From Streptosporangium amethystogenes (GTDB taxonomy: Bacteria > Actinomycetota > Actinomycetes > Streptosporangiales > Streptosporangiaceae), in assembly GCF_000721075.1 (NCBI RefSeq), contig NZ_JOEQ01000024.1:1-64000 (forward strand): DNA of 64,000 nucleotides. The letters are read 5' to 3'. Each line of letters begins with the position of its first letter. The stretch's first letter is position 1. The notes beneath the pieces were generated by a model. That model was not told the DNA's origin and did not search any database. It worked only from the letters and a program-made list of their open reading frames with translations. This document shows positions 55,954-64,000 of this stretch, in pieces. Both the position numbers and the translations under genes were made by a program.

Positions 55954-56774
55954 GCGGCACGGACACCTCCGTTCCCCGGCTCGACGTGCGCGAGGTGACG
56001 GTGCGCTTCGCCGGGCTCACCGCGCTGGACGCGGTCGGCTTCACCGTCGAGCCCGGCAGTGTGCACGCTGTGATCGGGCCCAACGGGGCGGGCAAGTCGA
56101 CCTGCTTCAACGTCCTGTCGGGCGTCTACCGGGCCACCTCGGGCAGCGTGCGGTTCGGCGACGCGGAGCTGACCGCCCTGGCCCCGCACCGCATCGCCGC
56201 CCTGGGCGTGGCGCGCACCTTCCAGAACATCGCGCTGTCGCCGATGCTGTCGGTCCGGGACAACCTGATGCTCGGCCGCCACCGGCTGACCCGCGCCGGG
56301 TTCCTCTCCGCCGGGCTGCGGCTGCCGTCGGCCCGGCGCGAGGCCGCCGCGCACGGCGAGCGGGTGACCGAGATCGCCGCGTTCGTCGGGCTCTCCGAGC
56401 ATCTGGCCACGCCCGTCGGACTCCTGTCGTACGGCGTGCAGAAGCGCGTGGAGCTGGCCCGGGCACTGTGCATGGAACCTCGGCTGCTGCTGCTGGACGA
56501 GCCGGTCGCCGGCATGAACGGCGGCGAGCGCCGCGACATGGCCGAACTGATCGTCGCGGTACGGGAGAGCCTCGGCATCTCGATCCTGCTGGTCGAGCAC
56601 GACATGGGGATGGTCATGCGGCTCGCCGACGCGGTGACGGTCCTGGACTTCGGCAGGCGCATCGCGGACGGCCCGCCCGGCGAGGTGCAGAACGATCCCG
56701 AGGTTGTCCGCGCCTACCTGGGCGCGGCGGCCGAGAGCACGACCGTGAGCGGGACCGAGGAGGTCACCTCATGA
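55950..56774 (+). CDS. livG: Branched-chain amino acid-type ABC importer, ATPase (LivG)
   Basis: A 274-aa ATPase from a GTG overlapping the previous stop. Walker A GPNGAGKSTCFN, the LivG-typical ARTFQNIALSPMLSVRDNL, a signature-like LLSYGVQKRVELARAL and Walker B LLLLDEPVAGM are present. The signature replaces LSGG by LSYG, a common form in LivG, and LVEHDMGMVM follows. The second ATPase of the importer. Confidence 0.9.
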   Translation: MSGTDTSVPRLDVREVTVRFAGLTALDAVGFTVEPGSVHAVIGPNGAGKSTCFNVLSGVYRATSGSVRFGDAELTALAPHRIAALGVARTFQNIALSPMLSVRDNLMLGRHRLTRAGFLSAGLRLPSARREAAAHGERVTEIAAFVGLSEHLATPVGLLSYGVQKRVELARALCMEPRLLLLDEPVAGMNGGERRDMAELIVAVRESLGISILLVEHDMGMVMRLADAVTVLDFGRRIADGPPGEVQNDPEVVRAYLGAAAESTTVSGTEEVTS

Positions 56775-57661
56775 TCACCTTTCTCGAACTCCTGGTGAAC
56801 GGCATCTCCGTCGGAGCGGTGTACGCGCTGATCGCCCTGGGCTTTGTGATCATCTTCAAGGCGACCGAGGTGGTGAACTTCGCCCACGCCTCGCTGCTGC
56901 TGGTCGGCGGGTTCGTGATCGCGAGGCTGCACCCGCTGATCGGCTTCTGGGCCGCGCTGCTGCTGGGCATCGCCGGCGCGGCGGTCGTGGGCGCCCTGAT
57001 CGAATTCCTGATCATCCGCAGGGCGAACGTCATCTCGCACAGCGTCCTCGCGATCGTGACGATCGGTGTCGACATCGTGCTGACCACCGAGCTCACCAGG
57101 CAGATCGGCACCGACGTGCTCGCCCTGGGCGACCCGTGGCGCGACCGGGTGCTGCACCTGGGAGGCGTCAGCATCGCCGAGACCCGGATCGTCGCGCTGG
57201 CCGTCGCCGCGGTCCTGATCTCCGCGTTCCTGCTGGCGTTCAAGTACACGAACTGGGGCATCGCCATGCGCGCCACCGCGGAGGACACCGAGACCGCCGC
57301 GCTGATGGGCGTGCGGCGCGGGCGGATCTCGATGGGGGCCTGGGCGGTCGCCGGGGCGCTCGCCGCCGTCGCCGCGCTCTTCCTGTGCGTCTTCCCCACA
57401 CCGGGTCTGGATCGCAGCACCACCTTCGCGGCGATGAAGGCGTTCCCCGCGGCGATCCTCGGCGGCCTCGACTCCACCACCGGGGCACTGGCCGGCGGGC
57501 TGATCATCGGTGTCACCGAGGCGATGATGAGCGGCTACCAGAACGACCTGGTCTTCCTCGGCCGGGGTATCGGCGACGTCGCGCCGTTCCTCGTGATGAT
57601 CGTGGTCCTGCTCATCCGCCCCGCGGGGCTGTTCGGGACGAGGGAGCTGGCACGTGTCTAA
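56771..57661 (+). CDS. livH: Branched-chain amino acid-type ABC importer, permease (LivH)
   Basis: A 296-aa permease with about eight membrane segments. The typical start FLELLVNGISVGAVYALIALGFVIIFKATEVVNFAH and the cytoplasmic loop with AEDTETAALMGV are present. Its ATG overlaps the livG stop, and its end overlaps the next start by eight bases. Confidence 0.9.
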   Translation: MITFLELLVNGISVGAVYALIALGFVIIFKATEVVNFAHASLLLVGGFVIARLHPLIGFWAALLLGIAGAAVVGALIEFLIIRRANVISHSVLAIVTIGVDIVLTTELTRQIGTDVLALGDPWRDRVLHLGGVSIAETRIVALAVAAVLISAFLLAFKYTNWGIAMRATAEDTETAALMGVRRGRISMGAWAVAGALAAVAALFLCVFPTPGLDRSTTFAAMKAFPAAILGGLDSTTGALAGGLIIGVTEAMMSGYQNDLVFLGRGIGDVAPFLVMIVVLLIRPAGLFGTRELARV

Positions 57662-58781
57662 GAAGGTCATCCTCTCCTGTGTGGTGCTGGTCGTGGCGGC
57701 GGTCGCCATACCGTTCTACCTGGAGGGCTTCTGGCTGCAGGCCGGACTCTTCGCGATGTCGGCGGCGATCGGGGCGATCGGCCTCAACCTGCTGACCGGT
57801 GCCACCGGCCAGCTCTCCATGGGCCACGCGTTCTTCCTCGCGGTCGGCGCGTACGCCTACGTCTACTTCGCCGCCGAACCGGAGGGCGGCACGCACGCCC
57901 TCGGCGGCCTCGGCCTGCCCACGCCGGTCGCGGCACTGTTCGCGGTGCTCACCGCGGGCGTCGCGGGCGGGGTGTTCAGCCCCATCGCGGGACGCCTGAA
58001 GGGCGCGTACCTCGGCATCGCCACCCTCGCGCTGATCTTCGTCGGCCAGCACGTGCTGTTCAACGCCGAGCCTGTGACGGGCGGCTACAACGGGCGGGCG
58101 GTGCCGCCGATGGAGCTGTTCGGATTCGTGTTCGCCGACTCCCCCGAACTGGTGGTCGCCCAGGTGCCGTTCGGGTCGCTGGAGCGCCTGTGGTTCCTCG
58201 GGCTGGCCGTGCTGACCTGCGCGGCGCTGTTCGCCCGCGGGGTGCTGCGCGGCCGGCCGGGACGGGCCATGAACACCATCCGCGACCACGAGATCGCGGC
58301 CGGGGTGATGGGCGTGCCGGTGGCCCGCTACCGCGCCGGGGTGTTCGTGCTGTCGTCGATGTACGGCGGGCTGGCCGGGGTCCTGATCGCGCTGGTCTTC
58401 CAGCGCACCGTGCCCGACTACTTCGGCCTGCTGCTCTCCCTCGACTACCTGGCGATGATCATCATCGGCGGCCTCGGCTCCGTCGCGGGCGCGGTGATCG
58501 GCGCGTTCTTCATCTCCCTGCTCCCCCAGTTGCTCAGCCGCTACAGCGACGCCCTGCCGCTGGTGGCCGAGCCCGGCTCAGGCGGGGTCTCACCCGCCGA
58601 GGCGTCCCGCATCCTGTACGGCGCCGCCGTCGTCGTCATCGTCCTCTTCCTGCCCGGCGGACTGCTCGGCCTCGCCAGGCGCCTGCGCCTCGCCGTGACC
58701 CGGCGGCTCGCCCCGGTCCACGCGACGAGGAAGACCCCGCTCTCCCCCTCTTCCACCCCCTCCCCCGACACAAGGAACTGA
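57654..58781 (+). CDS. livM: Branched-chain amino acid-type ABC importer, permease (LivM)
   Basis: A 375-aa permease starting at GTG. About ten membrane segments, GAIGLNLLTGATGQLSMGHAFFLAVGAYAY, the loop RDHEIAAGVMGV and the end LDYLAMIIIGGLGSVAGAVIGA are typical of LivM. The last 45 residues are a Pro/Arg-rich tail. It pairs with LivH in the membrane. Confidence 0.9.
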   Translation: MSKKVILSCVVLVVAAVAIPFYLEGFWLQAGLFAMSAAIGAIGLNLLTGATGQLSMGHAFFLAVGAYAYVYFAAEPEGGTHALGGLGLPTPVAALFAVLTAGVAGGVFSPIAGRLKGAYLGIATLALIFVGQHVLFNAEPVTGGYNGRAVPPMELFGFVFADSPELVVAQVPFGSLERLWFLGLAVLTCAALFARGVLRGRPGRAMNTIRDHEIAAGVMGVPVARYRAGVFVLSSMYGGLAGVLIALVFQRTVPDYFGLLLSLDYLAMIIIGGLGSVAGAVIGAFFISLLPQLLSRYSDALPLVAEPGSGGVSPAEASRILYGAAVVVIVLFLPGGLLGLARRLRLAVTRRLAPVHATRKTPLSPSSTPSPDTRN

Positions 58782-58783
58782 CA

Positions 58784-60064
58784 ATGGGAATCCCAAGAAC
58801 CCCGGTCCGACGAATCGCGGTACTCGCCCTCCTGGCCCTGGCCGTCACCGCGTGCGCCAGCGAGAAGGCCACCGGGGGCAGCGGGGGCGCCGCCCCCTCC
58901 GCCGTCGGGGGGGACGGCGTGAAGACCGGTCCCGGCGTCACCGCCGACAAGATCACGATCGGCCTGATGACCGACCTCACCGGCCCGTACGCCTCCTTCG
59001 GCAAGAGCCTGACCCAGGCGCAGCAGCTCTACTTCGAGCAGACGAACGCGGCGGGGGGCGTGTGCGGGCGGCAGCTGGAGGCTCTGGTCCGTGACCACGG
59101 CTACGACGTGCAGAAGGCGGTCGCGGCCTACACCGAGATCTCCCCGAAGGTGGTGGCCCTCGCCCACGTCGTCGGCTCGCCCATGGTCAACGCGGTCAAA
59201 CAGCGCATCGAGGCCGACGACATGCTCACCATCCCGCAGGCGTGGGCGACCGGGCTGCTCGGCAGCAAGCCCATCCAGGTCACCGGGACGACCTACGACA
59301 TCGACATGATCAACGGGGTGGACTTCCTCACCAAGGAGAAGGGCATCAAGTCCGGCGACAAGATCGGCCACCTGTACTTCGAGGGCGACTACGGCGAGAG
59401 CGCGCTGAACGGCTCCAAGTACGCGGCGGAGAAGCTCGGCCTCAAGCTCGTGGAGCAGAAGATCAAGGCCACCGACCAGGACATGAGCGCCCAGGTCGCC
59501 GCCTTCAAGGCCGAGGGCGTCAAGGCCATCCTGGTCTCCGTCGGCCCCAGGCAGACCGCCTCGCTCGTCGGCGTCTCGCTCGCCAAGGGCATGGACGTGC
59601 CGTTCGTCGGCAGCAACTCGGCCTACTCCCCGCAGCTGCTGCCCACCCCGGCGGGTCCCGCGCTGCTGAAGGACTTCTACTACATCACCGCCGGCACCCC
59701 GATCAGCGCCGACCAGCCGGCCATGAAGAAGCTGGCCGCCGACTACGCGGCGAAGTATCCGGACGCGGCCATCGACAGCGGTGTCTCCGCCGGTTACTCG
59801 GCGGCGGCGATCGTCGTCGACGCGCTCAAGAAGGCCTGCGAGGGCAAGGACCTGACCCGGGCCGCCGTGGTCGCCGCGCACCGCGGCCAGTCGGCCTGGG
59901 GTGCGGAGTTCGGCACCGTCATGGACTTCACCACGTTCGACAAGCCCGCCTCGCTGCTGTCGTACGTCGCCAAGCCGGACAAGGACGCCCTGGGCGGCGC
60001 GGTGATCTTCAAGGACGCCGCCACCTCCGACCTGGCCAAGACCTACCAGGTCCCGGTGGGCTGA
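58784..60064 (+). CDS. livK: Branched-chain amino acid-type ABC importer, binding lipoprotein
   Basis: A 426-aa substrate-binding lipoprotein. The lipobox LAVTAC gives a lipidated Cys near residue 24, then a Gly/Ser linker and a periplasmic-binding fold of the LivJ/K type (ITIGLMTDLTGPYASFGKSL, GDYGESALNGSKYAAEKLGL). A ribosome site of GGAA lies just before the ATG. The ligand is not clear from sequence; family members bind branched-chain amino acids, amides or aromatic acids. A terminator follows at 60078. Confidence 0.9.
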   Translation: MGIPRTPVRRIAVLALLALAVTACASEKATGGSGGAAPSAVGGDGVKTGPGVTADKITIGLMTDLTGPYASFGKSLTQAQQLYFEQTNAAGGVCGRQLEALVRDHGYDVQKAVAAYTEISPKVVALAHVVGSPMVNAVKQRIEADDMLTIPQAWATGLLGSKPIQVTGTTYDIDMINGVDFLTKEKGIKSGDKIGHLYFEGDYGESALNGSKYAAEKLGLKLVEQKIKATDQDMSAQVAAFKAEGVKAILVSVGPRQTASLVGVSLAKGMDVPFVGSNSAYSPQLLPTPAGPALLKDFYYITAGTPISADQPAMKKLAADYAAKYPDAAIDSGVSAGYSAAAIVVDALKKACEGKDLTRAAVVAAHRGQSAWGAEFGTVMDFTTFDKPASLLSYVAKPDKDALGGAVIFKDAATSDLAKTYQVPVG

Positions 60065-60077
60065 TCCGCGGTTCACG

Positions 60078-60117
60078 ACGGGCCCCGCACCCCCGGCGAG
60101 GAAGGTGCGGGACCCGT
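60078..60117 (+). terminator. Terminator of the importer operon
   Basis: ACGGGCCCCGCACC (60078-60091) pairs with GGTGCGGGACCCGT (60104-60117), with one mismatch, 14 bp after the livK stop. Confidence 0.7.
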
Positions 60118-60168
60118 CGCTCCGGGCTAGCGTGGCAGGGACCGTAAACCTTCGCGCCCGGGGACACA

Positions 60169-61578
60169 ATGACCCAGAAGCTCAATACCGGCAGCCACGA
60201 CCTGCCGGTCTCCGACGCCCTCGCCGAGTTCATGAACACCGGCTGGGCCGACACCCACCGCGACGACCTGGCCGCGCTGCCACAGGCCGCCTACACCGCC
60301 AAGCGGCGCGCCGCACTCGCCGCCCGCTTCCCCGGCGAGCGGCTGGTCGTCCCGTCCGGCACGCTCAAGACGCGTAGCAACGACAGCGACTACCGGTTCC
60401 GGACGCACAGCGCGTTCGCCTACCTCACCGGTGACCAGGAACCCGACGGCGTGCTGGTCGTCGAACCCTCCGGGGAGGCCGTCCTGTTCCTGCGCCCCCG
60501 CTCGGTGCGGTCGGCGCCGGGGCCGGCCGGGCAGGACTTCTACCGCGATCGCCGCCACGGCGAGTTCTGGGTCGGCCGCCGCCCCGACCTGACCGAGGCG
60601 GAGGCGCTGTACCAGATCGCCTGCGCGCCGATCGACAGGCTCGACGACGTGCTCGACGGGCCCGCGCGGGTGCTGCGCGGGGTGGACGCGTCGGTGGACG
60701 GGCGAGTCGCGCCCGGCGACGGGGACGAGGAGCTGGAGACGTTCCTGTCCGAGATGCGGCTGATCAAGGACGACTGGGAGATCGCGGAACTGCAGTTCGC
60801 GGTGGACGCGACCAGGCGCGGGTTCGAGGACGTGGTGCGGGCCCTGCCCGCCGCCCTGGGGCACCGGCGCGGCGAGCGCTACCTGGAGGGGATCTTCGGC
60901 CTCCGCTCCCGTCTGGAGGGCAACGCGGTCGGCTACGACAGCATCGTGGCCTCCGGCGCGAACGCGTGCGTGCTGCACTGGATCCGCAACGACGGGCGGC
61001 TGAACGAGAGTGAACTGCTCCTCCTCGACGCGGGCGTGGAGACCGACCACCTCTACACCGCCGACATCACCAGGACCCTGCCGCTTTCCGGACGCTTCGA
61101 CCCCGTCCAGCGCCAGGTCTACGAGCTGGTGTACGAGGCCCAGGAGGCGGCGATCGCCGTCCTGCGGCCCGGTGCGAGCTTCCGCGACTTCCACGGTGCG
61201 GCCATGCGGGTCATCGTGGAGGGGCTGCGCGACTGGGGCGTGCTGAAGATCAGCGCGGACGAGGCGATGGAGCCGGACAGCGGCCTGTACCGCCGCTACA
61301 CGCTGTGCAGCAGCGGCCACATGCTCGGCATGGACGTGCACGACTGTGCCAGGGCCCGCGCGGAGGTCTATCTGGACGGTGTGCTGGAGGAGGGCCAGGT
61401 GCTGACCGTCGAACCCGGCCTCTACCTGCAGCCTGACGACCTGACGCTGCCGCCGGAGCTGCGCGGCATCGGTGTGCGCATCGAGGACGACCTCGTCATC
61501 ACGGCCGACGGCGCCCGCCTCATGTCAGGTGGCCTGCCCCGGCACCCGGACGAGATCGAGAAGTGGATGCAGTACTAA
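60169..61578 (+). CDS. pepP: Xaa-Pro aminopeptidase (M24B family)
   Basis: A 469-aa cytoplasmic metallopeptidase that removes the N-terminal residue before proline. The N-terminal domain (about 1-180) contains RSNDSDYRFRTHSAFAYLTG. The catalytic pita-bread domain has the dinuclear metal ligands Asp in LLDAGVE, Asp in TADITRT, His in SSGHMLGMDVHD, Glu in TVEPGLY and Glu in RIEDDLV. The SSGHxLGxDVHD block is typical. It may act with the importer upstream on peptides, but has its own terminator-separated unit. Confidence 0.92.
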   Translation: MTQKLNTGSHDLPVSDALAEFMNTGWADTHRDDLAALPQAAYTAKRRAALAARFPGERLVVPSGTLKTRSNDSDYRFRTHSAFAYLTGDQEPDGVLVVEPSGEAVLFLRPRSVRSAPGPAGQDFYRDRRHGEFWVGRRPDLTEAEALYQIACAPIDRLDDVLDGPARVLRGVDASVDGRVAPGDGDEELETFLSEMRLIKDDWEIAELQFAVDATRRGFEDVVRALPAALGHRRGERYLEGIFGLRSRLEGNAVGYDSIVASGANACVLHWIRNDGRLNESELLLLDAGVETDHLYTADITRTLPLSGRFDPVQRQVYELVYEAQEAAIAVLRPGASFRDFHGAAMRVIVEGLRDWGVLKISADEAMEPDSGLYRRYTLCSSGHMLGMDVHDCARARAEVYLDGVLEEGQVLTVEPGLYLQPDDLTLPPELRGIGVRIEDDLVITADGARLMSGGLPRHPDEIEKWMQY

Positions 61579-61580
61579 TT

Positions 61581-61848
61581 GCGACGCTGACGCGTCGCGG
61601 TTCGGGCGTACCCATGGCGACGCTAACGCGTCGCGGTGAGGCCGCTCTTACCCGGCTCCTTCCCTCGTCGACCGGGGTCGCTCGTTCCTCGCGACCCCGG
61701 TCTCCTCAGTCCAGTCGCCGGCGCGGCCTCACGGGAGCCCGTAGGTAAACGGCCTCACAGGAGCCCGTAGATGAGCGGCCTTGTGGGATCCGTAGGTGAG
61801 CGGCCTCACGGGGAGTCCCCTGCGCGGCCTGTTGGGCCCGTAGGGGAG
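61581..61848. repeat. Hairpin pair and 26-bp tandem repeats
   Basis: Two GCGACGC-TNAC-GCGTCGC hairpins at 61581-61598 and 61617-61634 follow the aminopeptidase stop. From about 61723 to 61848 a unit of about 26 bp (GCGGCCTCACGGGAGCCCGT plus six bases) recurs about five times, at 61723, 61749, 61775, 61801 and near 61823. No gene fits the stretch 61579-62059. Confidence 0.65.
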
Positions 61849-62059
61849 GCGGTTCTCGTGGGGGCGCGCAGGGGGCGCGTTCTCACGAGAAGGCGGGAGG
61901 AAAATGTGAGGGGCTGACAAGTTGAAAGGCGGTGGTCATACCTTTTCATCAAATTACTTGAGAAGCATCGACTTACTGGAATACCCGTCAGTAGCGTGGC
62001 TGATCCATGGTCGGAGTCGCTAGTTCCGAGGTGGTCATGGCTCAACGGACGGCGGGTTG

Positions 62060-62869
62060 ATGGCGGTCGGCGGGCGGACGAGGGTCACCGGTTACGTGAT
62101 CCGCCGGACGACCGGCGTACTGGACCGGGTCGGCGACATGTCGGTGATCGCCCTTGAGGGCTTCCGCCGCACCTGGGACGTCAGGACCTGGTTCTGGGAG
62201 TTCGTCCAGCAGTGCTGGTTCCTGGCCCGTGTCACGAGCCTGCCCGTGCTGCTGGTCTCGCTCCCGCTGGGCGCGACCGTCGCCCTGCAGGTGGGCCAGC
62301 TGGCCTGGCAGCTGGGCGCCTCCTCCGCCACCGGCGGCGCGGTGGTCGTCGGCCTGGTCCGCGAGGTCGCCCCGATGGCCTCGGCCCTGCTGATCGCCGG
62401 AGCCGGGGGATCGGCCATGACCTCCGACATCGGCGCCCGCAACATCCGTGACGAGCTGGCCGCCATGGAGGTGATGGCGGTCAACCCGATCCACCGCCTG
62501 GTCACCCCCCGGCTCTGGGCGGCGAGCACGGTGGCGGTGCTGCTGGTACCGCTGGTCATCGTGGCCGGGGCGGGCGGCGGCTACTTCTTCAACGTCATCG
62601 TCCAGGGCGTCACACCCGGCGCGTACTTCGACGGCGCGGTCTCGCTGCTGGTCACCAGCGACCTGCTGGTCACACTGCTCAAGGCCTGGATCTTCGGCTT
62701 CATCGCGGCCATCATGTCGTGCTACTTCGGCATGACCTGCCAGACCAGCCCGGTCGGCGTGGGCCGCGCGGTGAACCAGTCGACGGTCGTCACCTTCATG
62801 CTGGTCTTCGCGGTCAACTACGTGATCACCATGATCTACTTCCTCGCCTACCCGCCGAGGGCCATGTGA
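62060..62869 (+). CDS. yrbEA: Mce-system permease YrbE-A (MlaE family)
   Basis: A 269-aa membrane protein of the MlaE/YrbE family, a permease of an Mce lipid or sterol importer. The central MlaE core is typical (LVREVAPMASALLIAGAGGSAMTSDIGARNIRDELAAMEVMAVNP) with six hydrophobic segments. The ATG at 62060 is one codon after a TTG. It is the first gene of an mce operon that continues past the window, with yrbE-B at 62869 and an mce gene at 63747. Confidence 0.92.
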   Translation: MAVGGRTRVTGYVIRRTTGVLDRVGDMSVIALEGFRRTWDVRTWFWEFVQQCWFLARVTSLPVLLVSLPLGATVALQVGQLAWQLGASSATGGAVVVGLVREVAPMASALLIAGAGGSAMTSDIGARNIRDELAAMEVMAVNPIHRLVTPRLWAASTVAVLLVPLVIVAGAGGGYFFNVIVQGVTPGAYFDGAVSLLVTSDLLVTLLKAWIFGFIAAIMSCYFGMTCQTSPVGVGRAVNQSTVVTFMLVFAVNYVITMIYFLAYPPRAM

Positions 62870-63750
62870 TGGCCGCCGCCCCGGAGGTGCACAGCGCGGG
62901 GGTTCGCAGCGTGGGGGTTCGCGCGTACGGGCTGATCCGCGACGGCGCGGACCGGCTGGCCTCGCTGTCGGACTGGCCGCTCTTCCTGTGGAAGGTCGTC
63001 TTCTACTCGGTCAGGGACATCGTCCTGCGGCTGAAGTTCTCCAAGGTCGTGCTGCGCCAGGTCAGCGACGTGGTGGTGGGCGTCGGCGCGACGGTCATCG
63101 GCGGTGGCATGGTCTTCGTGGTGTTCACCATGGCCTTCGCGGTCGGTGCCACCGTCGGCCTCCAGGGCTACCAAGGCCTGCAGGCGATCGGCGCCGAGTC
63201 CTTCATCGGGCTGGTGGGCAGCTTCGCCAGCGTGCGGGAGATCACCCCGATCATCGCGGCGGTCGCGCTCGCGGCCCAGGTCGGCTCGTCCTTCACCGCC
63301 GAACTCGGCGCCATGCGGATCTCCGAGGAGATCGACGCGCTCGAGGTGATGGCCATCAACGCGTTCACCTACCTCATCTGCACCCGGGTGGTGGCCGCGC
63401 TGATCGCGCTGATCCCGATCTACCTGATCGCGCTGTTCGCCAGTTTCTTCGCCACCCGGCTGATGTGCACCGTCCTGTTCGGCATGTCGCCGGGCGTCTA
63501 CGACTACTACTTCTACCTCGGCCTGCCGGTGATCGACATCGTCTACAGCGTGATCAAGGTGGTCGTCTTCGCGTTCGCCGTGGTCAGCATCCACTGCTAC
63601 TACGGGTTCAACGCCACCGGCGGCCCGGTCGGCGTTGGCGTCGCGGCCGGGCGGGCGATCCGGCAGTCGATCGTCACGGTCATCCTCCTCAACCTGCTGC
63701 TGTCCTACCTGTTCTGGGGTGGCGGCAGCAGCCTGAAGCTGACGGGGTGA
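62869..63750 (+). CDS. yrbEB: Mce-system permease YrbE-B (MlaE family)
   Basis: A 293-aa second YrbE permease, partner of YrbE-A. The MlaE core is SFASVREITPIIAAVALAAQVGSSFTAELGAMRISEEIDALEVMAINAF. The ATG shares a base with the previous stop (TGATG). Two YrbE permeases with several Mce proteins and one MceG ATPase form the import complex. Confidence 0.92.
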   Translation: MAAAPEVHSAGVRSVGVRAYGLIRDGADRLASLSDWPLFLWKVVFYSVRDIVLRLKFSKVVLRQVSDVVVGVGATVIGGGMVFVVFTMAFAVGATVGLQGYQGLQAIGAESFIGLVGSFASVREITPIIAAVALAAQVGSSFTAELGAMRISEEIDALEVMAINAFTYLICTRVVAALIALIPIYLIALFASFFATRLMCTVLFGMSPGVYDYYFYLGLPVIDIVYSVIKVVVFAFAVVSIHCYYGFNATGGPVGVGVAAGRAIRQSIVTVILLNLLLSYLFWGGGSSLKLTG

Positions 63751-64000
63751 GCCGGATGGCGACCAGGGGTGAGGTGGCACTGCCGATCAGGCTGGCGATC
63801 TCGATCGTCGTGCTGCTGGTCCTGGCCGTCTCCATCACCTTGGTGGTGCGAAGCGCGTCCGAGGTGAGCGGCACCCGGCTGGCCGCGGTGTTCACCCGTT
63901 CGGGCCAGGGTCTGGACCCCAACTCCCCGGTCAAGATCCGCGGCATCACGGTGGGCGGGGTCAGTTCGGTCACCCTGGACCGGCAGGGCCGGTCCGTGGT
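63747..64000 (+). CDS. Mce (MlaD-domain) protein, 5' end only
   Basis: A GTG overlapping the previous stop opens a frame to the window end (84 residues). After a membrane helix (RLAISIVVLLVLAVSITLVV) comes the start of an MCE/MlaD domain (AVFTRSGQGLDPNSPVKIRG, then ITVGGVSSV). It is the first of the mce genes expected to follow yrbE-B; the rest lies outside the window. Confidence 0.88.
   Translation, partial: MSRMATRGEVALPIRLAISIVVLLVLAVSITLVVRSASEVSGTRLAAVFTRSGQGLDPNSPVKIRGITVGGVSSVTLDRQGRSV

Noticed and set aside
61723..61848. Possible CRISPR array
   Set aside because: About 26-bp units are directly adjacent with no spacers, and no cas gene is near.

Overview
The window is very GC-rich DNA with GTG and TTG starts, ATGA/GTGA gene overlaps, a SigB/RsbV/RsbW/ANTAR/SpoIIE-type stress cassette, PucR regulators, secreted xylan-active enzymes with ricin-type lectin domains and an Mce-type YrbE operon. 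This suggests a filamentous actinomycete, probably close to Streptosporangium or Nonomuraea. That assignment is an inference from gene content.

Layout. 1-700: the 3' end of a group II intron (domains V and VI) lies upstream of the C-terminal part of a tyrosine integrase whose 3' side faces a tRNA-Pro(GGG), so this is the edge of an integrated element that continues outside the window. 800-9300: small membrane and coiled-coil proteins and a general-stress signalling group (anti-sigma kinase, SigB/SigF-type sigma factor, STAS antagonist, GAF-ANTAR protein, PAS-GAF-SpoIIE protein) plus an enoyl-CoA hydratase. A SigF-type promoter precedes the glycosyltransferase at 9666. 10.9-16.5 kb: a membrane protein, a GH16 hydrolase and the proline catabolic pair (proline dehydrogenase and P5C dehydrogenase) with a divergent PucR regulator. 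16.4-22.3 kb: a decayed minus-strand lipid/NRPS-like locus in which almost every gene is a fusion scar of two truncated genes; only a TetR regulator looks intact.

22.4-29.6 kb: a secreted proline/threonine-rich repeat protein, an SdpR/SdpI-like pair, a PlsC acyltransferase and an overlapping cyclase / ThDP-enzyme pair of unknown substrate. 29.7-34.5 kb: three secreted plant-polysaccharide enzymes (PHB-depolymerase-type esterase, SGNH esterase, GH10 xylanase) that share a ricin-type lectin cassette; the cassette is complete only in the SGNH esterase.

34.5-49.2 kb: a complete 14.7-kb integrated element bounded by 40-bp identical direct repeats and inserted at the 3' end of an smr gene. Its order is integrase, repressor, divergent excisionase, prim-pol, AAA ATPase, HNH nuclease, a TerS-like protein and a large tape measure protein with an NlpC/P60 domain, then regulators and small proteins. 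There is no large terminase, portal, capsid or tail-tube gene. This matches the plan of a phage satellite and is the best candidate for a new system here. A noncoding block in it (46318-46489) has paired perfect palindromes and repeats.

49.2-64 kb: smr, a subtilisin-family secreted protease, a CBS protein, a PucR regulator divergent from a complete five-gene branched-chain-amino-acid-type ABC importer, an Xaa-Pro aminopeptidase, a noncoding repeat region, and the start of an mce operon (yrbE-A, yrbE-B and a truncated mce gene at the window end).
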